Assembly: GCF_001314875.1 (NCBI RefSeq)
Contig: NZ_LJZS01000011.1
Span: 1-64,000, forward strand
Source: Halomonas sp. HL-48
GTDB taxonomy: Bacteria; Pseudomonadota; Gammaproteobacteria; Pseudomonadales; Halomonadaceae
Length of the DNA: 64,000 nucleotides
Reading direction: 5' to 3'
Every line of letters begins with the position of its first letter. Positions within the stretch are counted from its first letter, which is position 1. Both the position numbers and the translations under genes were made by a program. Positions 28,028 through 36,694 of this stretch are shown here, piece after piece. Below the pieces are notes generated by a model. The model was not told where the DNA came from and ran no database searches. It saw nothing but the letters and a program-made list of their open reading frames with translations.

Positions 28028-28540
28028 ATGGATCCTGCCATGAAAGCAAAAAATAGAACGCTGGACCGTATCGATTTAAAAATTCTGCGCTGCCTGCAGG
28101 AAAACGCACGTATCTCGTACGTGGATTTGGCCACCGAGGTGGGGCTTTCCACCACGCCCTGCCTGGAGCGCGTCAAACGGCTCGAGAAGGCGGGTATCGT
28201 GCGCGGCTATCAAGCGATTCTCGATCCCCAGTCCCTCAAGGCCAATCTACTGGTATTCGTCGAGATCAGTCTGGAAACCCAGTCGCCGGCCGTCTTCGAT
28301 GAATTTCGTCGTGCCGTCGAAAAGCTGCCGCAAATCCAGGAATGCCACCTGGTCTCGGGACAGTTCGACTACATTCTCAAATGCCGTATTCCGGAAATGT
28401 CGGCCTACCGCCAGCTGCTCGGCGATGTGGTCCTGACCCTGCCGGGCGTCAAAGAGTCGAAAAGCTACGTGGTCATGGAGGAGGTGAAGGAAAGCTTCAG
28501 CCTGCATGTGCCCGACTTTGAGGAATTCGAGGAAAAGTGA
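28028..28540 (+). CDS. lrp: Leucine-responsive regulatory protein Lrp
   Basis: A global transcription regulator sensing branched-chain amino acids. The protein (170 residues from ATG 28028; 166 from ATG 28040, equally possible, neither with a clear ribosome site) is close to true E. coli Lrp. It has the helix-turn-helix LATEVGLSTTPCLERVKRLE and a RAM domain with ECHLVSGQFDYILK and a C-terminal SYVVMEEVK. It lies 10-22 bp after prmC and 3 bp before moeB, inside that operon, an unusual place for lrp. Confidence 0.92.
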   Translation: MDPAMKAKNRTLDRIDLKILRCLQENARISYVDLATEVGLSTTPCLERVKRLEKAGIVRGYQAILDPQSLKANLLVFVEISLETQSPAVFDEFRRAVEKLPQIQECHLVSGQFDYILKCRIPEMSAYRQLLGDVVLTLPGVKESKSYVVMEEVKESFSLHVPDFEEFEEK

Positions 28541-28543
28541 CCG

Positions 28544-29293
28544 ATGATGGATGACGCCGCGCTGCTACGCTACAGCCGCCAGATCATGCTGCCGGAGGTG
28601 GACATCGACGGCCAGGAGCGGCTGATCGATAGCCATGCGCTGATTATCGGCGCCGGAGGGCTCGGCTCGCCGGCGGCGCTGTATCTGGCGGCGGCGGGTG
28701 TCGGGCACATTACCCTGGTGGATGCGGACAGCGTCGAGCTGTCCAACCTGCAGCGCCAGATCGCCCATCAGCAGGCAAACCTCGGCCAGAACAAGGCCCG
28801 CTCCGCCCAGGCCACCCTGGAAGCGCTAAACCCCGAGTGCCGGGTGAGCGCCGTGGCGGAACACGCTGAGGGTGAGTCGCTTGAGCGTCTGGTCGCCACC
28901 GCCGACGTGGTGCTCGACTGTACCGATCGCTTTTCGAGCCGCTACGCCATCAATGCCGCTTCGCAAAACGCCGGGGTGCCGCTGGTGTCCGGGGCGGCCA
29001 TTCGGTTTTCAGGCCAGTTGGCGGTGTTTGATCCGCGCGACGCCAAGGCCCCTTGCTATGCATGTCTGTATCCCCCCGATGGCCAGGGTGACGAGGCGCT
29101 CAGCTGCGCTGAAAGCGGCGTAATGGCGCCGCTGGTGGGCGTTATCGGCTGCTTTCAGGCGGTCGAAGCCTTTAAGCTGCTGAGCGGTGCCGGGGCCGTG
29201 CACCAGGGACTGTCGCTGTTTGACGCCCTGAACGGGCAATGGCGGCATTTCAACGTGCCGCGTGATCCTGCCTGCCCGGTATGTGCTCACTGA
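28544..29293 (+). CDS. moeB: Molybdopterin-synthase adenylyltransferase (MoeB/ThiF family)
   Basis: Adenylates the C-terminal Gly of a ubiquitin-like sulfur carrier, most likely MoaD. The 249-residue protein has the nucleotide motif IGAGGLGSPAALYLAAAG and the ATP-site RQIAHQ segment. Zinc cysteines come as two pairs (CYAC and CPVC at the C-terminus). A ThiF or HesA role cannot be excluded, but its place after prmC matches the hemA-prfA-prmC-moeB order of pseudomonads. It converges with a bactofilin gene one base away. Confidence 0.88.
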   Translation: MMDDAALLRYSRQIMLPEVDIDGQERLIDSHALIIGAGGLGSPAALYLAAAGVGHITLVDADSVELSNLQRQIAHQQANLGQNKARSAQATLEALNPECRVSAVAEHAEGESLERLVATADVVLDCTDRFSSRYAINAASQNAGVPLVSGAAIRFSGQLAVFDPRDAKAPCYACLYPPDGQGDEALSCAESGVMAPLVGVIGCFQAVEAFKLLSGAGAVHQGLSLFDALNGQWRHFNVPRDPACPVCAH

Positions 29294-29294
29294 C

Positions 29295-29885
29295 CTAGTG
29301 GCTGCCCTTGGCGTCGGCGTTGCTGCTTTCCGCATCGTCAGCGTGGGTCGTGTTCTCGTCCGCGTCTGAGCGCTTGTGGTCTCGTAATGACTTGGTGGGC
29401 GTACTGCTTGGCTGCTGTGATGTGAACACGGTGGCGAAAATCTCGTTATCCGGGTTCATGTCAATATTGCCCTGGAAAAGGCTGCCGTCTTCCAGCACCA
29501 GGCAGGGCGTGGTGATGGTGCCGGTGACATTTGCGCCTGCGTGAACGGTGGCCTTATGCAGTGCAACCAGATTCCCTTCGACGTTTCCCGATACGCGCAG
29601 CGTATGCGCATAAGCATCTCCGTATAGTTTGCTATCGCTCCCCAGCGTGACGGTGTGCTGCTTGCAGGTGACGATGCCGGTGACCTGGCCTTCGATGGTG
29701 AGGTCTTCGTCGCTATTGATATCGCCATGCACCTGAGTGCTACTGCCAATCACCGATGTGCTTTGGCGGGACGCGCTGGGCAGGCTTTTGGTCGGCTCGG
29801 GGGAGGAGGTCTTGGTATCGCTGAAGGCCGGGTCTTGCTGTGCATAAGGGGACTTGGTGGCAGCCGGCTTGGCTTTACTGAACAT
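29295..29885 (-). CDS. Bactofilin, cytosolic form
   Basis: A 196-residue polymer-forming cytoskeletal protein. The core (about residues 45-145) is a run of short beta repeats with the family pattern VHGDINSDEDLTIEGQVTG. It is flanked by a Pro/Ser/Lys-rich N-terminal tail and a charged His/Asp-rich C-terminal tail. ATG 29885 has GGAG upstream and is preferred over the frame from 29966. No membrane segment is present. A second bactofilin is transcribed divergently 212 bp away, so the two may co-polymerise. Confidence 0.9.
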   Translation of the reverse strand: MFSKAKPAATKSPYAQQDPAFSDTKTSSPEPTKSLPSASRQSTSVIGSSTQVHGDINSDEDLTIEGQVTGIVTCKQHTVTLGSDSKLYGDAYAHTLRVSGNVEGNLVALHKATVHAGANVTGTITTPCLVLEDGSLFQGNIDMNPDNEIFATVFTSQQPSSTPTKSLRDHKRSDADENTTHADDAESSNADAKGSH

Positions 29886-30097
29886 GGAGCACTCCTGTTG
29901 GTTTAGAGACAGTCTGGTGCCAGCGACATTGAGACTAACGCCACCAGGCACCCATGCATATGTCAATTTACGCCGTGCTTGATTAGACCAAAGCGTAAAG
30001 ATACCCGATTACTTGCCGCGTATTCTGGACGCTGGCCTATCCGCTAACTGTCTATAACAGGTATTGGTTATCTAAAGACAGAGACACGGTGCATCTC

Positions 30098-30673
30098 ATG
30101 GTCATAGAAACATGGCTTATTGTCAGTGGCGTTGCGGTGATGACGTTGATCATATTGGACGGTAAGCGCAAAAAGAAACAGCATCCGCGGGCAGGCGCAA
30201 AGACACCCGAGCCTGTCGTCGCTGTGAATGCTGATGACTCGGCGTCTAACGCAGCGTTTAGCCCTGACAATGCGCAGCCGTTTGTCCCTGAAGCCGGTTT
30301 GGCGATTGATACCGCGCGCAGTGGCAGCCATCTAGGCGTTGCCACGCAAATTCACGGCGATATCACGGCTAACGAGAGTCTGTCGGTCAAAGGGCGGGTG
30401 GTCGGGGCGATCAAAGCGAACAATCAGTTTGTTCAACTTGCTTCAAGCAGCGTCGTCACTGCCAGCCTGGAGGGTGCTCAGATCGTTATCGATGGCCATA
30501 TAGAGGGCGATATCAACGCAAGCCAGCGGTTGACCTTGATGTCGGGTGCACGGGTGCGGGGGACGATCTCAACCAATAGCTTTGCCTGTCACGCGGGCGC
30601 AAGCGTCAACGGCAGCGTGTTGCCTGGTCAGGGCGAAAGTGTCGCCTTTCCCAGCCAAAAGCCCGCTGTGTAG
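30098..30673 (+). CDS. Bactofilin with ZipA-like N-terminal membrane anchor
   Basis: A 191-residue protein from ATG 30098; GTG 30089 is an alternative and neither has a strong ribosome site. Residues 4-21 form a single membrane helix followed by a basic KRKKK stop-transfer. The pattern ETWLIVSG...ILDGKRKKK resembles the N-terminus of the division protein ZipA as I know it from pseudomonads. A Pro/Ala linker leads to a bactofilin beta-repeat core (about 75-165: IHGDITANESLSVKG). It probably tethers bactofilin filaments to the inner membrane. The stop codon lies inside a terminator stem. Confidence 0.85.
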   Translation: MVIETWLIVSGVAVMTLIILDGKRKKKQHPRAGAKTPEPVVAVNADDSASNAAFSPDNAQPFVPEAGLAIDTARSGSHLGVATQIHGDITANESLSVKGRVVGAIKANNQFVQLASSSVVTASLEGAQIVIDGHIEGDINASQRLTLMSGARVRGTISTNSFACHAGASVNGSVLPGQGESVAFPSQKPAV

Positions 30674-30680
30674 CGGGCTT
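30657..30680. terminator. Bidirectional terminator between bactofilin and ahpF
   Basis: AAGCCCGCT and AGCGGGCTT form a 9 bp stem with a GTGT loop. Reading minus, TTTT follows (plus AAAA at 30657-30660), which suits ahpF. The stem contains the last codons and the TAG stop of the plus-strand bactofilin. Confidence 0.75.
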
Positions 30681-30717
30681 GGCGTGACGTTGACTCTTTA
30701 GAGCCGTCTCGGCAGGT

Positions 30718-32274
30718 TTATTGACGAATCAGATAGTCAAAGGCACCCAGCGAGGCCTTGGCCCCTTCGCCCATGGCGATGACAATCTGTTTGTAGGGCA
30801 CGGTGGTGACATCCCCCGCTGCGAAAATGCCCGGTACTGACGTCATGCCGTGGCCGTCGACGATAATTTCGCCGTGGGGGCTCATCTCCACCGGCGAGCC
30901 TTTCAGCCATTCGGTATTCGGCACCAGGCCGATCTGTACAAAGATACCTTCCAGCGTCAGATGCTTGATCTCATCGCTGGAGCGGTCCTTATAGGTCAGA
31001 CCATTGACGCGGCTGCCGTCGCCGTTGACCTCGGTGGTCTGGGCATTGAGGATGATATCCACGTTGGCCAGGCTCTTGAGCTTTTTCTGCAGCACGGCAT
31101 CGGCACGCATTTCCCCCATGAACTCGATCAGCGTTACATGGCCGACGATGCCCGCCAGATCGATAGCCGCTTCAACGCCCGAGTTGCCGCCGCCGATCAC
31201 GGCCACGTGCTTGCCCTTGAACAGCGGCCCGTCGCAGTGCGGGCAGTACGCCACGCCCTTGTTACGGTACTGCTGTTCGCCGGGGACGTTCATCTCGCGC
31301 CAGCGCGCCCCGGTGGCCAATACCAGCGTCTTGCTTTTCAGCGTGGCGCCGGAGGCGAGGGTGACTTCGTGCAGGCCGCCATTGGTATCTGCGGCCTTGA
31401 GTGAGGTGGCGTGCTGCAGGTTCATCACGTCAACCTCGTAATCCTTGACGTGTTCTTCAAGCGCGCTGACCAGCTTGGGGCCTTCGGTGTGCGAGATCGA
31501 GATGAAGTTTTCGATACCCAGGGTATCGGCGACTTGGCCGCCGAAGCGCTCGGCGGCGATGCCAGTGTTAATGCCCTTGCGCGCCGAATAGATAGCCGCG
31601 GCGGCGCCGGCGGGCCCGCCGCCAATCACCAGGGTGTCGAAGGCGGCTTTTTCGCTGAGTTTTTTGGCTTCGCGCTCGGCCGCGCCGGTATCCACCTTGG
31701 CAAGAATCTGCTCGAGGGTCATGCGGCCCTGGTCGAACGGTTCGCCGTTGAGGTAAATGCTCGGCACCGACATGATTTCGCGGGCTTCCACCTCGTTCTG
31801 GAAAAGCGCGCCGTCGATGGCGACGTGGCGGATCTGGGGATTGAAAATCGCCATCAGGTTGAGTGCCTGAACCACGTCCGGGCAGTTCTGGCAGGACAGC
31901 GAGTAGTAAGTCTCAAAGACCAGTTCGCGATCCAGCGCGCGGATCTGATCGAGCACCTCGTCGCTGGTCTTGGGCGGATGGCCGCCCACCTGAAGCAGTG
32001 CCAGCACCAGCGAGGTGAACTCGTGGCCCATGGGGATGCCCGCGAACACCACCCCGGTTTCCTCACCGGGTCGGTTGATGGCGAAGGAGGGCGTGCGCGC
32101 GTCGTGGCCTTCGGTGGACAGGCTCAGCTTGTCGCTCAAGCCGCAGATCTCCTGCAGCAGACCGAGCAGCTCGTGTGATTTGTTACCGTCATCCAGCGAC
32201 GCGACGATCTCTAACGGTTGCGTGACGTTTTCCAGATACGCTTTCAACTGATTTTTTAGATTGGCGTCGAGCAT
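30718..32274 (-). CDS. ahpF: Alkyl hydroperoxide reductase subunit F
   Basis: NADH:peroxiredoxin oxidoreductase that recycles AhpC. The 518-residue flavoprotein has an N-terminal double-thioredoxin domain with Cys128/Cys131 (SCQNC) and an FAD site [10 protein letters not shown] at residues 218-227. The redox disulfide is Cys344/Cys347 (YCPHCDG), and an NADH domain is also present. It follows ahpC by 194 bp with a stem-loop between, so it may be expressed at a lower level from the same promoter. Confidence 0.97.
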   Translation of the reverse strand: MLDANLKNQLKAYLENVTQPLEIVASLDDGNKSHELLGLLQEICGLSDKLSLSTEGHDARTPSFAINRPGEETGVVFAGIPMGHEFTSLVLALLQVGGHPPKTSDEVLDQIRALDRELVFETYYSLSCQNCPDVVQALNLMAIFNPQIRHVAIDGALFQNEVEAREIMSVPSIYLNGEPFDQGRMTLEQILAKVDTGAAEREAKKLSEKAAFDTLVIGGGPAGAAAAIYSARKGINTGIAAERFGGQVADTLGIENFISISHTEGPKLVSALEEHVKDYEVDVMNLQHATSLKAADTNGGLHEVTLASGATLKSKTLVLATGARWREMNVPGEQQYRNKGVAYCPHCDGPLFKGKHVAVIGGGNSGVEAAIDLAGIVGHVTLIEFMGEMRADAVLQKKLKSLANVDIILNAQTTEVNGDGSRVNGLTYKDRSSDEIKHLTLEGIFVQIGLVPNTEWLKGSPVEMSPHGEIIVDGHGMTSVPGIFAAGDVTTVPYKQIVIAMGEGAKASLGAFDYLIRQ

Positions 32275-32404
32275 GATCGTGACGACCTCGCAGCTAACAA
32301 GGGTGAGTAACGGTAATCGGTTCAGTCTTTTCCTGGGCCTGAAACAATGCGGTTCCAGGTGGTTTGACCGAGGAAAACACAGTAAAAGCAGGCGCTAGAC
32401 AGCA

Positions 32405-32427
32405 ACACCCGGGCGATGCCCGGGTGT
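32405..32427 (-). terminator. Attenuator-like stem-loop between ahpC and ahpF
   Basis: ACACCCGGGC and GCCCGGGTGT form a perfect 10 bp stem with a 3 nt loop, 42 bp after the ahpC stop. On the minus strand only a weak T-rich stretch follows, so partial termination or 3'-end protection of ahpC mRNA is likely. Confidence 0.6.
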
Positions 32428-32468
32428 CTGGCGCAGTTGATACCTGGTCAAAGCTGACTAACGTCGGC

Positions 32469-33032
32469 TTAGATCTTGCCGACGAGATCCAGCGACGGCG
32501 CCAGGGTTTCTTCGCCTTCTTGCCATTTGGCCGGGCAGACTTCGTTGGGGTTGGCGCGCACGTACTGGGCGGCTTTGACTTTGCGCAGCAGCTCTTCGGC
32601 GTTACGGCCGATGTTGCCGGCGTTGATTTCAACGATCTGGATCTTGCCGTCCGGGTCGATAACGAAGGTGCCGCGCTCGGCTAGGCCTGCGTCTTCGATC
32701 AGCACTTCAAAGTTGCGCGAAATGCGCAGCGTGGGGTCGGCAATCATGGGGAACTGCAGCTTGCCGATCGTTTCGGAGCTGTCGTGCCAAGCCTTGTGGG
32801 TAAAGTGCGTATCGGTGGACACGCTGTAGATTTCGACGCCGAGCTGTTTGAAGGCGTCGTAGTTGTCCGCCAGATCGCCAAGCTCGGTAGGGCAGACAAA
32901 GGTGAAGTCGGCCGGATAGAAGAAGAAGATGCTCCACTGACCCTTGAGGTCGGCGTCGGAAACATCGACGAATTCGCCGTTCAGATAAGCGGTTGCGTTG
33001 AACGGTTTAACTTCAGTATTGATCAATGACAT
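32469..33032 (-). CDS. ahpC: Alkyl hydroperoxide reductase subunit C (typical 2-Cys peroxiredoxin)
   Basis: Reduces H2O2, organic hydroperoxides and peroxynitrite. The 187-residue protein has the peroxidatic Cys47 in FTFVCPTE and the resolving Cys166 in NEVCPAKW, almost the E. coli numbering. AGGAGAC precedes the ATG. It is followed on the same strand by its reductase gene ahpF. A candidate OxyR half-site lies about 100 bp upstream. Confidence 0.97.
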   Translation of the reverse strand: MSLINTEVKPFNATAYLNGEFVDVSDADLKGQWSIFFFYPADFTFVCPTELGDLADNYDAFKQLGVEIYSVSTDTHFTHKAWHDSSETIGKLQFPMIADPTLRISRNFEVLIEDAGLAERGTFVIDPDGKIQIVEINAGNIGRNAEELLRKVKAAQYVRANPNEVCPAKWQEGEETLAPSLDLVGKI

Positions 33033-33354
33033 TCAGATCGTCTCCTTTTGTGACTAATAACAGTGGAAAAATTTGCTAATTAGACTAAGGGCTAATACTG
33101 CGTGGTTAAAATTGGAAAAAACCATGGCAGCGATAGCGGCGCGCTATCATAACACCCGTTATTAACCAATGTGAGCGCTTGCACTACGCTTGAGGTGGGG
33201 TGGCCGGGCAGAAGCGCAATAATTTTTGCGCATTGGCTTGCGATAGCCGTCCCCGCGCCGCAAAATTCGCACGGTCAGCCTCGGGGCGACGGACGGATAG
33301 TCCTTTAAGGGGGCGTATCTGGGTTCATCGTGAGTATCACTAAGGAGTAGGTCA
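33033..33354. other. Divergent intergenic region ahpC / potF
   Basis: 322 bp without a convincing gene. The left part is AT-rich and should hold the ahpC promoter and its regulatory site. The right part ends with AAGGAGTAGGTCA before potF. No riboswitch or further repeat is apparent. Confidence 0.7.
33133..33147. promoter_or_regulatory. Candidate OxyR half-site upstream of ahpC
   Basis: ATAG, 7 bp, CTAT within the longer inverted repeat GATAGCG-GCG-CGCTATC (33132-33148). This fits the outer bases of the OxyR consensus ATAG-N7-CTAT about 100 bp upstream of ahpC. The second half-site at the expected 7 bp spacing is not clear on either side. Confidence 0.4.
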
Positions 33355-34458
33355 ATGGGGAACATCCACAAACTTTCCGGGGCCGTTGCGGCCATTTCGC
33401 TTGCCGCAGCGGCAACCACCGTTAACGCTGAGGAAGTGCGCGTCTATAACTGGTCCGACTACATCGCGCCTGACACCTTGGAGAAATTTACCGAGCAAAC
33501 CGGTATCGACGTCACCTATGACGTGTTCGACAGCAACGAAATTCTCGATGCAGCGCTGCTTTCAGGCCGTTCCGGCTATGATGTGGTGGTGCCGTCGACC
33601 TACTACCTTACGCGGCAGATGAAAGCCGATGTGTATCAGCCGCTGGACCACGACAAGATCCCCAATCTGAAGCACCTTGACCCCAAGCTGATGGAGAACC
33701 TGGAATCGGTAGACCCGGGCGGCGAGTACTCGGTGCCTTATATGTGGGGAACCAACGGCATTGGCTACAATGTTGATCGCGTCAAAGAGATCCTGGGTGA
33801 TGACGCTCCGGTTGATAGCTGGGCGTTACTGTTTGACCCGGAAATTACCGCGAAGCTCAGCGAAGCCGGCTGCGGCTTGTCGATGCTGGATTCCGGTGAT
33901 GAAATGCTATCGCCCGCCATGGCGTACCTGGGGCTGGACCCGACCAACGAAAGCATCGAGGACCTTGAAGCGGCAGGCGAGCTGCTCGCCGAGGTGCGCG
34001 ATGACATGACCTACTTCCACTCGTCGCGCTACGTGTCGGACCTGGCCAACGGCGACATCTGCGTCGCGGCGGGTTACTCAGGCGATATTTTCCAGGCGGC
34101 CGCTCGTGCAGAAGAAGCCGAGCGTGATTTCGAGATTGGCTACAGCATTCCCAAAGAAGGGGCTGCGCTGTGGTTCGACATGATGGCGATTCCTGCCGAC
34201 GCGCCCAATCCGGATAGCGCCCATGCCTTTATCAACTTTATCCTCGACCCGGAAGTCGCCGCCGATATCACCGAATACGTGCGTTACGCCAACCCCAACG
34301 CGGCGGCGGATGAATATCTGTCTGATGAGATTCTCAACGATCCCGCCATCTACCCGGACACCGATGTGATGGATAATCTCTACGTTCAGGTTGAAAAGCC
34401 CCAGGATATCCAGCGCGCTCGCACCCGTATCTGGAACCGGGTAAAATCCGGCCGCTAA
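33355..34458 (+). CDS. potF: Polyamine (putrescine-type) ABC transporter binding protein
   Basis: A 367-residue periplasmic binding protein with a signal peptide cut near residue 25 (VNAEE). The mature start VRVYNWSDYIAPDTL is the PotF/PotD signature. The WGTNGIGYN and GYSGDIFQA segments supply polyamine-site residues of the PotF group. The mature protein is strongly acidic, as is usual for periplasmic proteins of halophiles. potG, potH and potI follow. The 105 bp to potG hold two stem-loops that may keep downstream expression lower. Confidence 0.93.
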   Translation: MGNIHKLSGAVAAISLAAAATTVNAEEVRVYNWSDYIAPDTLEKFTEQTGIDVTYDVFDSNEILDAALLSGRSGYDVVVPSTYYLTRQMKADVYQPLDHDKIPNLKHLDPKLMENLESVDPGGEYSVPYMWGTNGIGYNVDRVKEILGDDAPVDSWALLFDPEITAKLSEAGCGLSMLDSGDEMLSPAMAYLGLDPTNESIEDLEAAGELLAEVRDDMTYFHSSRYVSDLANGDICVAAGYSGDIFQAAARAEEAERDFEIGYSIPKEGAALWFDMMAIPADAPNPDSAHAFINFILDPEVAADITEYVRYANPNAAADEYLSDEILNDPAIYPDTDVMDNLYVQVEKPQDIQRARTRIWNRVKSGR

Positions 34459-34492
34459 GATACGTTCATCCGACGGCGAGTCCAGGCACCTT

Positions 34493-34512
34493 GCGAGCCA
34501 GCCTGGGCTCGC
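34493..34512 (+). other. Stem-loop after potF
   Basis: GCGAGCC and GGCTCGC form a 7 bp stem with a 6 nt loop, 34 bp after the potF stop. Together with the following terminator-like hairpin it can protect the potF 3' end. Confidence 0.5.
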
Positions 34513-34528
34513 TGTTCGCTTTTTGATT

Positions 34529-34549
34529 GCCCGGTTTATCGGGCTTTTT
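34529..34549 (+). terminator. Attenuator-type terminator between potF and potG
   Basis: GCCCG and CGGGC pair around GTTTAT and are followed by TTTTT, ending 14 bp before the potG ATG and just before its ribosome site. It is a short stem, so read-through is likely, giving more binding protein than transporter. Confidence 0.65.
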
Positions 34550-34563
34550 GATGGGAGTGGCGA

Positions 34564-35745
34564 ATGGTAACTACGCCCCTATCGAACGACGCGTCATCCA
34601 CACCCCCCGCTAATGTCGCGGCACTGCGCGCCCAGGGCAAAACGCCTCGTTTTGCGGACGACATCGTGCTGGAGGTCAAGCGGTTGAGTAAGCGCTTTGA
34701 TGATGCCTTGGCGGTGGATGACGTCAATCTCCAGGTGAAACGCGGTGAGATTTTTGCCCTGCTGGGTGGCTCTGGCTCCGGCAAGTCGACGCTGCTACGC
34801 ATGTTGGCCGGATTCGAAACGCCCACTGAAGGGCGCATTTTGCTCGGTGGTGACGATATCACCGCCATGCCGCCGCACAAGCGGCCGATCAACATGATGT
34901 TTCAGTCCTATGCGCTGTTCCCGCATTTAACCGTGGCCCAGAACATCGCCTTTGGCCTGAAGCAGGACAAGCTACCCAAGGCCGATATCGAGGCACGGGT
35001 CGCCCATATGCTCAAGCTGGTGCACATGGAGCGGTTTGCCAAGCGTAAACCCCACCAGCTTTCCGGCGGCCAGCGTCAGCGTGTCGCGCTTGCCCGTTCT
35101 CTGGCCAAGCGGCCCAAGCTGCTGCTGCTCGACGAGCCCATGGGGGCGCTGGATAAAAAACTGCGTACCGAGATGCAGCTGGAAGTGGTCGAGATCATCG
35201 AGCAGGTCGGCGTGACGTGCATCATGGTCACCCACGATCAGGAAGAGGCCATGACCATGGCCGACCGCGTGGCGATCATGGCCGACGGCTGGATCGAGCA
35301 GGTGGGGTCGCCGATCGATATCTACGAAAGCCCGGTGAGCCGCATGGTCGCCGAATTCGTCGGCACGGTGAATCTGTTTGAAGGTGAAATCGTCGAAGAC
35401 GCCGCCGACCACTGCACAATCGTCTCGCCGCTGCTCGAACGGCCGATTTATATCGACCACGGCATCACCACCCAGGCCGTTGACCGTCGGGTATGGGCCG
35501 CGCTGCGCCCCGAGAAGATCTGGCTGACCCGCGAACAGCCCGAATCGGCGCATAACTGGAGCGAGGGTGTGGTGGAGGACATCGCCTATCTGGGTGGGTT
35601 CTCGCTTTACTATGTGCGCACGCCGAGCGGACAGCGGGTCAAGGTCAGCATGGCCAATACCGAGCGTCGCGGTGACCGGCCCACCTGGGAAGACCGGGTG
35701 TACGTGCACTGGGAAGATCACAGCGCCATCGTGCTGAATCGCTAA
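34564..35745 (+). CDS. potG: Polyamine ABC transporter ATP-binding subunit
   Basis: A 393-residue ATPase of the spermidine/putrescine (CUT-like) family. Motifs include Walker A GGSGSGKST (near residue 77), the ABC signature LSGGQRQRVALARSLA, Walker B LLLLDEP and the H-loop [10 protein letters not shown]-terminal TOBE domain covers about residues 310-390. It energises PotH and PotI. A 35-residue N-terminal extension precedes the ABC domain, as in E. coli PotG. Confidence 0.94.
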   Translation: MVTTPLSNDASSTPPANVAALRAQGKTPRFADDIVLEVKRLSKRFDDALAVDDVNLQVKRGEIFALLGGSGSGKSTLLRMLAGFETPTEGRILLGGDDITAMPPHKRPINMMFQSYALFPHLTVAQNIAFGLKQDKLPKADIEARVAHMLKLVHMERFAKRKPHQLSGGQRQRVALARSLAKRPKLLLLDEPMGALDKKLRTEMQLEVVEIIEQVGVTCIMVTHDQEEAMTMADRVAIMADGWIEQVGSPIDIYESPVSRMVAEFVGTVNLFEGEIVEDAADHCTIVSPLLERPIYIDHGITTQAVDRRVWAALRPEKIWLTREQPESAHNWSEGVVEDIAYLGGFSLYYVRTPSGQRVKVSMANTERRGDRPTWEDRVYVHWEDHSAIVLNR

Positions 35746-35782
35746 CTGTGGACGCCTTAGTGTTCCGAGGAGAACGCCTTAC

Positions 35783-36694
35783 ATGATGCCTTCTCGACTG
35801 TCCCTCATGCTGAAGCGCTGGCAGCTGGGGCGGCGCGCGGTCATCGCGTTGCCGTTGGTATGGCTGACGCTGTTCTTTCTGCTGCCCTTTGTGCTGGTGC
35901 TCAAGATCAGCCTCTCGGAAGCGGCCATCTCAGTGCCCCCCTACGGCGCACTGGTCGAGTACGTCGATCAAACGCTGAACATTGCCCTCAACCTGGGCAA
36001 TTACCTGTTCCTGGCGTCGGATTCGCTGTATGTGGCGGCGTACTGGGGATCGCTGAAAACCGCGTTTATCGCCACGCTGGTGTGCCTGCTGATCGGCTAT
36101 CCCATGGCCTACGCCATGGCGCGTACCAGCGCACGTTGGCAGATGATTTTATTGCTGCTGGTGATGTTACCGTCCTGGACCTCGTTTCTGATCCGCATCT
36201 ATGCCTGGATGGGGATTCTCGGCAACAGCGGCCTGTTGAACAACCTGCTGCTGGGCCTGGGGTTGATCGACGCCCCGTTGCGCATGATGAATACCCAGTT
36301 TGCGGTGATCATCGGCATTGTCTATGCCTATTTGCCGTTTATGGTACTGCCGCTATACGCCCATCTGACCCGGCTGGATAACGCGCTGCTCGAGGCGGCA
36401 TCGGACCTTGGATCGCGCAAGCTGAACACCTTCATCAAGGTGACGCTGCCGCTGTCCATGGGGGGCATCATTGCCGGTTCCATGCTGGTGTTCATTCCGG
36501 CCGTCGGCGAGTTTGTGATTCCCGAACTGCTGGGCGGGCCGGATACGCTGATGATCGGCAAGGTGCTCTGGGAAGAGTTCTTCAACAATCGCGACTGGCC
36601 GGTGGCGTCTGCGCTGGCCATTGTCATGCTGTTGCTGCTGTTGATACCCATCGTCTGGTTCCACCGTTATCAGTCCCGGGAGTTTAACGAATGA
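35783..36694 (+). CDS. potH: Polyamine ABC transporter permease PotH
   Basis: A 303-residue inner-membrane permease with about six helices. The EAA loop lies near residues 205-220 (LEAASDLGSRKLNTF), which docks on PotG. GAGGAG precedes the double ATG at 35783/35786. It overlaps the next permease gene by 4 nt (ATGA at 36691). Confidence 0.93.
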   Translation: MMPSRLSLMLKRWQLGRRAVIALPLVWLTLFFLLPFVLVLKISLSEAAISVPPYGALVEYVDQTLNIALNLGNYLFLASDSLYVAAYWGSLKTAFIATLVCLLIGYPMAYAMARTSARWQMILLLLVMLPSWTSFLIRIYAWMGILGNSGLLNNLLLGLGLIDAPLRMMNTQFAVIIGIVYAYLPFMVLPLYAHLTRLDNALLEAASDLGSRKLNTFIKVTLPLSMGGIIAGSMLVFIPAVGEFVIPELLGGPDTLMIGKVLWEEFFNNRDWPVASALAIVMLLLLLIPIVWFHRYQSREFNE

